Source: Ananas comosus
Taxonomy: Eukaryota > Streptophyta > Magnoliopsida > Poales > Bromeliaceae
DNA length: 64,000 bases
NCBI RefSeq assembly: GCF_001540865.1
Contig: NC_033628.1
Coordinates: 8,270,306-8,334,305, forward strand
Reading direction: 5' to 3'
Below, one piece after another: positions 43,604 through 53,402 of the stretch; position 1 is the first letter of the stretch; each line of letters opens with the position of its first letter. The position numbers were made by a program, and so were the translations under genes. Below the pieces are notes generated by a model. It did not search any database and was not told the origin of the DNA. It was given only the letters and a program-made list of their open reading frames with translations.

Positions 43604-46600
43604 TGTCACGCCCCGCGACCAATCGCCAATTTGGACCGGGTCGCGGCGCCGACAACAAACCGCCGAACGGACCGGGGTTTCCCCTGTACGCGAACAGAGT
43701 CTCCCCTGTACGTTCTAGGCGTCGCAATCCAAACAATCAACGATTGTTCCAACCAGGAACGGATATCAATCCAGATTGCATAAGGAAGTATCAAATACAT
43801 AAACTACTTGCTATTACAAGCATTCATTTAGTACAACTGAGTTTCAGTTACATTTTACTTCCAAATTACAATCTAATTATTACATCATTTAGTTTACAAG
43901 CTTGATACATTTTGATTCTTGCCTTCTAGTCCCCTAAGCTAGACTCAGGGTACTGCTACCTCGGTCTCTGTGGTAGGGCGCTATCTATTGAGCTACGCCC
44001 TCGCCTTGCGCCACCGCGCTGCATACGTACAACCTGAAAACACCCCAAAACCACGTGGGGTGAGAACCAACTCCATGGTTCCCAGTGGGTACGGCCACCC
44101 AAGGGAAAAGCTCGACCGATAGGTACGAGGAGGCACTGCAACATGTTAGTTCAACAATATACACCAGATATATATTCAATTGAAATATATGCCATGCCTC
44201 ACGATATGCGATATGAAAATCATGCAACTCTATGCAACAACTAGTAGATCATTAGATTCTACATTTACTTGGCTACTCTTAGCACATATCTTTACTCTAG
44301 GTTTCTACTACCTTAGGTTCACACTCGAGTCCCCTGGCTCCTAAGGTCTCTATTACCTTAGCTCAAGCCTCTATCTCTAGCTCATAAGGGTTCCTCTACC
44401 CTATCGAAGCTAACCACCCGACTCAGCTTCGAGTCAATCATCCGCGAATAGCCCGCGCACCGGCTGCTCATCAGCCTACCGCCCTCTCTGTCTCAGCCCC
44501 CAAGCGGCGAAGTCGTCGCACACGCTAAGCTCGGCTCAAGTCGCACGACTTGACCATCCGGTGGCGATCGCGTTGCACTTACCCAGCGTGAGCTCGAGTC
44601 CTGACACACCGTCTGGCGGCGAACGGATCGCACCACACCCAACAACGGTACATGTCAGACTCAGCCACCTGGAGGCACCCGCATCGTACTTACCCAGCAT
44701 GGATTCAGTCTGTCCTGGCGGTCTGATCCTCAAATGGCTCAACCATCCTGGCGGCGAAATCGTCGCACAAACGCCACGGCAATGGTTCAAGCCCCGGGCG
44801 GTGATCTCCATGTGATCGCCCCCAATCCTCCTTCGGTACCAAGCTCGGCGGCGAAGTCGTCGCACAAACGCCCTAGCTTCTACCAGGGTCATCACAAGTC
44901 ATAGGATTCCGGAATCCACTTTCCAAAGGTCGAGGGTCCATAACCAACCCTATACTTTCGACCTATCTCATCCTAGTGGCTATACCACTATGCTCATCAA
45001 CCTAGGTTCCAATACTCTAGGTCCTATGTCCATGTCACTTGACCTAGATGCCTTTGCTAGGTTCTTGTCATCTTTCCCTAGATGTCTCCTTCTAGGTTTA
45101 CTAGTTCGACCTAGGTTTACTAACACTAGGTTCGATGCCACACCTAGATTGTTCGACTCTAGGTTCACTTGTTTAACCTATGTTCTTTAACACTAGGTTA
45201 GATGCCACTCGATCTATCTGACAACCTAGTTGTCCAATCAACTCTACTCACACTAGAGTTATTATCTCATGCTTTCTACTTGGCATTTACTCTATGCATC
45301 TTTATTCATCATGCATTCTATTTACTTAGCCTTTACTTTATGCATATTTATTAATGCACCATTTAGTCTTGTCTACATGCACATGCATCAACATGAGATT
45401 ACATTGCTAAGACATAAAGGGCGACCTAGTCGCTTCGGTAAGCACAACCCACCTTAGTTAGCTTTTCGATTGCTTGTCGACACTTGCAATCGGCCTCCCG
45501 CGGCACCCGGCACCCATTTGGGCCCGATCTCACAATTGTTCTCCAAGAGCGTGCCGCTTCGCCGTTTCAAGTGCTAGCGATCTTTGCCTTGCTGCTACGG
45601 TGCTCGGGATCCGATTTCACGATTTATGAATGTCGCCTCGGCCTCCCAGGCGGAAATAAAGCTCCGTGCCCCCGTTTCTTCAACGTCTTCGCAACGGCTT
45701 GTCGGATTGCCGAACCGACTTCGCCGGCGTGTTTCGTTACCTACCAATTAGGTTTACGAAGGGTCAAATGAGATCGAACTCATCTATTTATAAAAACCCC
45801 ACTTGGATGCCCTAGAATGCCATCACCAACAAATCCACCAAATCCATCTATGATTTGGGTATAAACCATCAAAATAGCATGCTAGGGTTCCAAACAAACC
45901 ATCTCTAGGGTTTAAAAAACCCATCACAAGAGATCTACTATGAGAGGCTTGGAAGCTTACCTCTCCAAGAGCTCCAAGATGAAGAAGAAGATGAAGATGA
46001 AGATGAGGAAGAGGATCTCCTCCTTGGTCCTCTCCTTCCTTTCCTTTCTTTTCTCTTTTTCTTCTTCTCTTCTCTTTTCCCTTTTCTTTCTTTTCTTCTT
46101 CTCCTCCCTTGCACGATCGGAGAGAGGGAGAGAGGCTGAGGGAATGAGAGAGAGAGAGGAAAAGGTCTCTCTAATACCCTCTCTCATTTTGTAACAATAT
46201 CCCCAAAGGCCCCTCCACTCTTCACCTCTTACACAGTCCTTACTGGGCATTCTGCGCGCTGAGGGACCGGTCTCCCCGACCAGGGACCGGTCCCCGGGGC
46301 CTCTCCCCGCGGACACGCGTTCGGGAACCGGTCTCTCCCTGAGAGACCGGTCCTCGGGAGATCGGTTCCTCTCAGAGAGACCGGTTCCCGAGAGCTAAAC
46401 TTTCGGGACTTAGCCGATTTTCGGCTCTTCTCACTGGTGTCACAGGCTGGGACCGGTCCCTCTTCTGCCAGGGACCGGTTGCATCCGCAACCCCGCAGCC
46501 TTCAGCTGATGGGACCGGTCTCTCACCTCCAGAGACCGGTCCCCGGGAGCAACTTCAGCCCAAAATGCTGATCGCATTATTTGCTCTCGCGGACTACATT

Positions 46601-46717
46601 CCAATGCACCTCTTGGGTTTCGTGCATCATTAGCTTTACCAAAGCTTATCAACTCGACCCTTGGTCGATTCCAGACGAAGAACGACTCTCGGATTTGGAG
46701 AATTCCTGGGTATGACA
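43604..46717 (-). repeat. Element D 5' LTR
   Basis: 3,114 bp; same landmarks as the 3' LTR. It ends TATGACA and is followed by the exact duplication CAGGC. Confidence 0.95.
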
Positions 46718-46722
46718 CAGGC

Positions 46723-47635
46723 TCAAGTTTTGGGCTCCTGAAACATGGATCAGAATATTTTTGGATCCTACTGAAAGCTTACTTGAGCTGTTATGGAGCA
46801 TTCTGAAGGCACATTCGGACGCCCAGAAAACAAGTTCTGGGCTCCCAAAAGTTCTTGTCAACAATTGTGGCGTGTGTGCTGACTATGTCAGAAATTTTCG
46901 GCGTAGCAGAAGTGGGCGGCCGAAAACTATTTTTGGGCACCTGAAAGTCAAAGTCCAAAATTTCGGCGCACGTGGACTGATTGTGTTAGAAAAATTTTGG
47001 CGCGCGAGCACAGGAATGCTGGGCATCCACAATTGACTTTTGGGCACCCGAATATCCAAAGTCCAGGTTTGCGGCACACATGCACTGACTCTGTCAAAGA
47101 TTGTAGCGCATGTGCAAGGACTTATGGGCGCCCAAACCCCTAAAGTAGGTGCCCGAAAGTGGAACCTCTAGCACAAATCCAAGGCTATAAATAGATGGTT
47201 TGGGTGGTTATGAGGTATCCAACTGAGCTCTTGAGCCTATAAAAACTTAGTGTTCTATACTCTTAGCTATCTACTCTCTCTCTAAACTTCTATAGTGAGA
47301 TACAATCTTGTAAAAGAGAGAAGAATACTGTGAAAAAGTGTAATCTTCTTGAGAGAAGTTGTTGGTGTGAAGGCTTGGTGCTTGCCCACAAAAGTATCAT
47401 CTAGTGGAGATCCAATGTTCTCGCGTGTTGAGAAATTGGCGAGGACGTAGGCAAAATGCAGAACCTCGAAATAAATGGATTGTGTGCTTCTTGAGTTTGT
47501 ATTTCTCCAACTCTATTATCCTTCTTGTTTGATTTGATTCATATATTTTCTTTTCCTGATTTTTAGCATTTTTATTTTAGAAACCTAATTCACCTCCTTA
47601 GGTTGCTATTTCGATCCTCAGAACTTACAAACATG
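46723..47635 (+). repeat. Probable solo LTR with TATA box and GGGCNCCC repeats
   Basis: The 5' half repeats GGGC-x-CCCGAAA-like units (near 46734, 46839, 46915, 46936, 47016, 47040, 47125, 47150). A TATA box CTATAAATAG lies at 47187-47196. After ~400 bp comes a pyrimidine-rich AACCTAATTCACCTCC and TTTCGATCCTCAG, a pattern seen near the end of LTRs of SIRE-type Copia elements. No internal domain adjoins. Boundaries are approximate. Confidence 0.5.
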
Positions 47636-48031
47636 CAATGCAACATTATCCGTTAAACTTGTCATTTTTGAGATGTTTTGAGCATTTAACAAATGATATT
47701 GAAAAATTATTAATTTAATTTCTAAATAGTTAAAATGTGTAGATCATGTCTAGCAGGCCCGATCGTTAAATTAGATGTACTATAATCAAAAATAAATTGA
47801 AAGTGGGAAGACCTCTATTTTTTTCGAAAGTACAAGATTGGACTCTAACATAGATATTTATAATTATGAACATATGAATCAAATGTAGATTCCTATTTCG
47901 TCCTTTCATCGAATGACTTTGAGTATAAATCATATTGGTTGAGATTACTTGAATATGCCAAAAATTTCACTGCAGATATCTGAAAACCTCATGGAAACTT
48001 TTATATAGGATATATAATATATTATTATATA

Positions 48032-48075
<44 letters not shown>

Positions 48076-48324
48076 TTGATCCTAGGATATTTGTACAAGT
48101 ATCATCCCCGATTTGCTATTATGTTTTAGCCGATTGATCTACTTTTTTTATACAAATAGCCCTGGATCAAACGCATTGCCATCCTATCCAGCACTTAACC
48201 ACATCCCTACCCACCAATCCATCTCACCTCACATCTCTCATATCGCAAGGGCTAAAAACACACAGATCACTTGGGTGAGACCTTAACAAGTATCTAGCCC
48301 TTACTAATATTATATATAATATAT
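47636..48324. other. AT-rich DNA with (TA)n microsatellite
   Basis: No gene recognised. A (TA)n run lies at about 48038-48072. Remaining DNA is anonymous. Confidence 0.5.
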
Positions 48325-48545
48325 TATATATACCGGACTAGCTATTAAGCTATTAATAGCACCAATCATTTGTGCACCAGTTTTTGCCTATTGATTAAAG
48401 AGGTATGTGCGGTATGATGATGTGGGGCCCTCTAGGGTTTGAGTGGTTGTTGGTTGAATAGTAATAAGATCTCAACGGGTGAAAATGATCAAAAGGGTAG
48501 AGATCTTAACGGCGTGAAGAACTTGTAGCACCAACGTGCTTCGTG
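48325..48545 (+). repeat. Short repeat related to 50030-50215 (inverted)
   Basis: Shares ATGTGG-GGCCC-CTAGGG, TTGAGTGGT and GGGTG-AAATG blocks with the complement of 50030-50215. Its ends hold CTATTAATAGCACCA and GGTGCTATTAATAGG-like inverted motifs, so it is probably a small MITE. Confidence 0.5.
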
Positions 48546-48744
48546 CTATTAATAGGCATAAGCCGACTCCTCTCTCTCGCTCGTCTGCGTCGCCGTCTCT
48601 CCCGCTCACAGGCCCAATCTCGATCTCTCCCCTCCGACACCGTCGTGTTCGTAGAACAAACGATCCTCGTCGGCTCGTCTCCATCTCGCCTCTCTCTCTC
48701 GTCTCTTAATATATATATATATAATATAATATATATATATATAT

Positions 48745-49282
48745 AGTCGCGGCAGGATGTTTATGGAATAAAAGCAACCAGCGCGAGGATCCGCTGCTTA
48801 CTACTTTGTTTCGATGTTCGGACTTTCAAATCGACGATCGGCTCCGTTAGACTTGATTTAACGATAATTGAAGTTATGCAGAAATAAATTTTGGCGATTT
48901 TGTTATATCATTTGCTTAGTGATCGAAGTGGCTCAAATCAACGGTGAAAAAAAAATCTTCGAAAATATGAGATATGACATTAAATTTTAGATCAAAGTTA
49001 TTGATCTTGTTTATATGGTATAAAGAATTTCTATCATAAATTTCATGTGATTTGGATATTCTCTACACCGTTAAACTGCAACCGGCATCACACGCCGTTA
49101 AAATTATTGATTTTGAGCTCTTTCGATCACTAGGCAAATGAATCGAAAAATCAACAAAATTAATTTCTAGGTAACTCAAGTACTCTAGATCAACTCTAAC
49201 GGGAGCGATCACTACGCTTTAAATCCGAACATCGAAAACAACTTGAACAATCGGAGGACTCCGTGCTTCCAATAAGATACCC
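48745..49282. mobile_element. Foldback element (copy 2)
   Basis: Arms include CAAATCGACGATCGGCTCC on the left and its degenerate complement on the right (about 49195-49230), with CATTTGCTTAGTGATCGAA and TCGATCACTAGGCAAATG facing each other. It is more diverged than copy 1 and flanked by (TA)n. Confidence 0.75.
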
Positions 49283-49379
49283 CCCACCCCTGCCGCACTA
49301 TCCATATATATATATATATATAAAGGACAGCGGGTAGTGATGGATGTGAGGAGATGAGAGAGAGACAGAGAGATGAGTA

Positions 49380-49955
49380 GAGAGAAGTAGCAGGACTGGC
49401 TGTCTCTCAGGAGCACAGGAGGCCTCCGTGCTCCTGAGCCGTTTATCGATGATGGAATTTCCGAATCGACGATCGGCTCTGTTAGCACTTGATCTTGCGG
49501 TATTTAACAGTTTCTAGAAAATATTTTTTGTGATTTTTTTGATATCATTTACCTAGTGAATCGAAAGATTCAAAATCAATAATTTTGTAATGGTTTAATC
49601 TGCCGTTTTCAAAGTTTAACAGATGTTAGAAGTATTCAATCAGATGAATATTGATACAAAATTCTTATAACTATCTAAACAAGATCAATATTTCTGATCG
49701 ATAAATTTTAGTTGCTATGTCACCACTTTTTATAAATTTTTATTTCAGGCGCGTTAACAATATTATTTTGAATCAATTCAATTGCTAGGTAAATGATATC
49801 GAAAATCGCAAAAATTATATTTCTAGAAACTGTCAAATACGCTAGATGTCAAGTCAACGGAGCGATCGTTGAATTCAAGAAATCTATTATCGAAATGGCT
49901 CAAGAGAGATAGGCCCTCCGTGCTTCGTCTCCTGCTGACACAACAGCAGGCCTGC
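49380..49955. mobile_element. Foldback element (copy 3)
   Basis: Left arm holds AGGCCTCCGTGCTCCTGAGC, AATCGACGATCGGCTC and CATTTACCTAGTGAA; the right arm holds TGCTAGGTAAATGATATCG and CGGAGCGATCGTTGAATTC, then CCCTCCGTGCTTC. A diverged subfamily of the same foldback repeat. Confidence 0.7.
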
Positions 49956-49956
49956 T

Positions 49957-50040
49957 GCTATATATATGTATATATATATATTATATATATATATATATAA
50001 TATAATATATATATATACTATATATAATATAGTATATAGC
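49957..50040. repeat. (TA)n microsatellite
   Basis: Almost pure TA/ATA runs between foldback copy 3 and the short repeat at 50030. Confidence 0.85.
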
Positions 50041-50215
50041 GTACTTTTAGCCGTAGATCTGGCATTGTTGACCATTTACACCCTTTAATTATACTATGCG
50101 CAACCACCACTCAACCCCCTAGGGGGCCACATTATTCCTAACCATACATTTCTTAATCCACAAGGCTGAAAATCTACAAGCATCATGTCTTGATTCTTTA
50201 AAAAGCATAGGCAAG
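50030..50215 (-). repeat. Short repeat, inverted relative to 48325-48545
   Basis: The complement contains AATGTGGCCCCCTAGGGGG and TTGAGTGGTGGTTG in the same order as the 48325-48545 copy. Confidence 0.5.
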
Positions 50216-50244
50216 CTCAATTATATATAATATACTATATAGCT

Positions 50245-50949
50245 GTAGGCTACTATGCTATCGGAAGCACGAGCCTCTGTGCTTCCGCGGTTTTCCGATT
50301 GTTGCGACTTATCGAATCGTCGATCGCTCCGTTAAACTTGATCTAGGAGTATTTGAAGTAACCTAGAAAATAATTTATGATATTACATGATATCTTTGTC
50401 TAGTGAACAAAGGGGCTCAAAATGTCGACGCGCCCGCCGGGCCCGCGGGCGGCGCCGCGCGCCCGCCGCGCGCCCCGTCCGCCCCCGCCCCGACCCGGCC
50501 CGCAGTGCCGCCGACGGCCCGCCGCCCCGCCGGCCCGCGCGACGGCGGCCCGAAAATAATAAAAACCGCCCCCCGGGGGGGCGCCGGCCGTGCTGGCTGA
50601 AAAATAAAAGATCTACAAAATGTAATAATATGACATTAAAATTTTAAATCAAAGGTATTGATCTTGTTTTATATAGTATAAAGAATTTTCTATCAAAATT
50701 TCACGTGATTTGGATATTTCTACACCGTTAAACTTGCAAACGGCTCACTACGGCCATTGAAATTTGTTGATTTTGAGCACATTCGATCACTAGGCAAATG
50801 ATATCGAAAAATAATAAAATTTATTTTATAGGTACTCCAAATACTCTAGATCAAGTTTAACGGAGCCGATCGACGATTCGAAAGTCGCAACATCGAAAAA
50901 GAACTGGAAGCACGGAAGACTCCGTGCTTCCGATAGCATAGTAGCCTCA

Positions 50950-50950
<1 letters not shown>
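50245..50950. mobile_element. Foldback element (copy 4) with GC-rich block
   Basis: Left end GCTACTATGCTATCGGAAGC and right end complement of CTTCCGATAGCATAGTAGCC are near-perfect inverted repeats. Internal order matches copy 1, except that a ~170-bp extremely GC-rich block (50424-50600) stands in place of the few bases between CTCAAAAT and GGCTGAAAATAAAA. Confidence 0.88.
50424..50600. other. Anomalous >90% GC block inside an AT-rich foldback element
   Basis: Almost only C and G for ~120 bases, then GAAAATAATAAAAACC and another CCCCCCGGGGGGG run before the element resumes. None of the other copies has it. No frame has a recognisable domain. May be an insertion or a consensus/assembly artefact. 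Confidence 0.7.

Positions 50951-51018
<68 letters not shown>
50951..51018. repeat. (TC)n(TA)n microsatellite
   Basis: A CT-dinucleotide run followed directly by a TA run at the edge of foldback copy 4. Confidence 0.95.
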
Positions 51019-51021
<3 letters not shown>

Positions 51022-51362
51022 ACAATTTGCGACTGCATAAACGAAATACGCAGCACATAGGATAAAATGCGGAACACTGTATATTAGTAGCCACCTAATA
51101 ACTAGACATGCATTACAGTTTACTCACTATACCACATATGCAGGATACAGCTGCAAGCGCGTTTGCATTTTTGACTTTTTGCTATAAAAAATAATACCAC
51201 TAACAAACCACGACTAAGAGATTTTCAAGTTATTTGAAATGTTGAGCTTCCCACGTTCTAACCAAGCCAGCTAGCTAAATGTGTTGGAAAACAATTTACT
51301 TCTCAATCTAAAAAAACAGCTAACACACTAACATGTACATATTCAAATTAATTTGGACCTTG

Positions 51363-51876
51363 CACTACAACACAATTAGGTTATAGGGACACATGTTTGG
51401 GATACTTTTGAGTAAGTATCCCATTTATACTAAAACTTAAAAACACATCTACTAATGCCTAAATATAAAGCCCAATCCAACCAAAAATAAAAGATTACTC
51501 TACTCAACCCACCACACCCAGTCCATTTGGCCCGATTACAAACAGAAAAGAAAAAAAAAAGAAAAATCAATTACCATCTTTTCTTCTCTCTTCACTCAAT
51601 CCACTGAAATTCTAGACGAAGAGCCTTTACTGTCGTCCTCCTCCGCCACCGCAGCCAACGAGATAGAGTTTCGGCAGTTGCTAAATCCTTAAATAAGTGT
51701 TGGTAAATTAGCAGCACTCTTTTAGGTTATAGCGACACTCTTTAACTGTCACTATATACCTAGCGACCCCACATATAGCAACACTTTTTAAAAGTGTCGG
51801 TAATTTTAGTTAGCAGCACTTTTTTGACATGTACCTGCATTTAAAAGTGTCGCTATAGACCGTTTTTATTGTAGTG
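51363..51876. mobile_element. Non-autonomous CACTA (EnSpm-like) element
   Basis: 514 bp; left end CACTACAACACAA, right end TTTTTATTGTAGTG, flanked by the 3-bp duplication TTG (51360-51362 and 51877-51879). Sub-terminal copies of (AAA)AGTGTCGCTATA-like motifs on both strands, from about 51705 to 51860, are typical binding-site arrays for the family's transposase. No transposase is encoded. Confidence 0.9.
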
Positions 51877-52170
51877 TTGTATTTAGCATTACTAGAAAAT
51901 CATTATCCTAAACCTGCAACGACTCCATACCAATTCATTTAATTAAGTAAAAAGCTTAGCTAGGCCTGGATTTTTTTTAAATACAATTTTGTGTATTAAA
52001 AAATATACCGAGTAAATAGTGGATTGCTTGTAATCTTTCAAGGTCAGTACATGACAATAAAAAATAAAAAATTGAAAGTAACTCTATCATTTAAATAAAT
52101 AAATAAATAAATAAATATTTTTTCGAACACATCAAATTAAATAGAATTAGTGCCTAAAGAAGTGAAAAAA

Positions 52171-53033
52171 CTGATAGATCTTTATCGGAATGTAAAATAA
52201 CAATAAATTAAATACATATCAAAATTCAGGATCACCAATAAAAATAAATAACTTGCAGAGCGCCATAGAGAAGAAATTTCTGATCGATCAACTGCGGAAG
52301 TGAGAAGTCTGGTACCGATATGAACGTCACCAACCGAACTTGGATAATTTGCTTTCTCCTCCTTTCTCAGGCATTCTCCTGTATAGTGTGGAACCGATGG
52401 TAATTTTTTATCAGAATGCACATGAGAAGGTGGCAGGACCAATACCCGTCTTTATATAGAGTTCAGACGACTTCCCATCAAAGTCTGATTAGGATTCTAT
52501 ATAAATTTAAAACGATGGGAAAGAGATAAGATATATCATATCAAGTAGTTTTATAACTGTTAGGATTGATCTTTATCTATAATAAATCTAAAGGCTAAAT
52601 TACATAAAACCTCCCTATCAAAACCCGATTTTTCACTTTCCCTCCATATCATTTAAAAACTTACACTTTGCCACCCTAAAAAATAAAAAATATTCACAGG
52701 GGGTACGATGCTAATAGTATTGATAAAATGACCAAAATGCCTTCTCCCTCTTCCTCTCCTCCCCCAACCCTCCTTTATTTGTAGAAGGGTATTTTCGGTA
52801 TAAAAGAATATATAATAATGGGATATAGACGGAACCCTAACGGAACACTGACGGCGTGGTCCAAAGTGAATATTTTTTATTTTTTAGGGGTGCAAAAATG
52901 TAGGATATTAAATGACAAGGAGTGAAAGTGAAAAATCAAATTTTGATAGGGGGGTTTTCTGTAAGTTAGCCAAATCTAAATTTGAATATGATTAATTGAG
53001 CCACATTTATGAAAATCCTAACAATCTCCTACT
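52171..53033 (-). repeat. LTR of Copia-C (left boundary approximate)
   Basis: Ends AATCCTAACA at 53033 followed by a purine tract, so on the minus strand it begins TGTTAGGATT. The left boundary near 52171 is a guess. It is interrupted by a MITE at 52593-52971. The matching 5' LTR is absent, because the element is truncated upstream by Gypsy sequence. Confidence 0.65.
52593..52971. mobile_element. Mutator-like MITE in the Copia-C LTR
   Basis: 379 bp with ~50-bp terminal inverted repeats (GGCTAA-TTACA-AAAACC, CCTATCAAAA, GATTTTTCACTTTC). It is flanked by the exact 9-bp duplication AAATCTAAA (52584-52592 and 52972-52980), a size typical of Mutator-like elements. Confidence 0.93.
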
Positions 53034-53047
53034 TGGCTCATATTAAT
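53034..53047 (-). promoter_or_regulatory. Copia-C polypurine tract
   Basis: Minus strand CCAAGTAGGAGATTG directly before the LTR. Confidence 0.65.
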
Positions 53048-53402
53048 CATACTCCCGAATGGATTTTCTATATTTGAAACTTTATTATGCATTTTTGGAA
53101 ACTTTATAGTCAAATACCTTACAACTTACTTGATCTTTATCTCAAACTAAAAAACTACAATGATAGGAACGATGGTCAATCATCTCTTCATATTGAAAAT
53201 TTTCTTCCATAATTACCATGTCATTTTCATCTCTTAGCCGAGTACTTTATATGACGCAACTTTATGAATGAACTCAAAACTATATGTCCATTCGTTAATA
53301 GATAAAATTTTATGCTTATTAAATGGTTCAACACAGCTGCATTAAACTTTAGCTTTATTGAAAAAAGATAAATGTTACAACTTTATACATCAAAAGAATT
53401 AA

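Larger units (their letters stand above)
36949..46717 (-). mobile_element. Gag-only Gypsy retrotransposon (TR-GAG-like) 'D'
   Basis: LTRs 36949-40077 and 43604-46717 are nearly identical by eye. The exact target duplication CAGGC occurs at 36944-36948 and 46718-46722. A tRNA-Met type PBS (43585-43596) and a polypurine tract (40078-40092) are present, so all reverse-transcription signals are intact. The 3.5-kb interior encodes only gag (41904-43235); protease, RT, RNase H and integrase are missing. It would need enzymes from a related full-length element, as known for plant TR-GAG elements. Young relative to its surroundings. Confidence 0.95.

Noticed and set aside
50387..50647. Arg/Pro-rich frame in the GC block
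   Set aside because: Pure consequence of C/G runs in a foldback element, likely an artefact region.
50826..51094. Frames with RERERER and YIYIYI runs
   Set aside because: Translations of (TC)n and (TA)n microsatellites.
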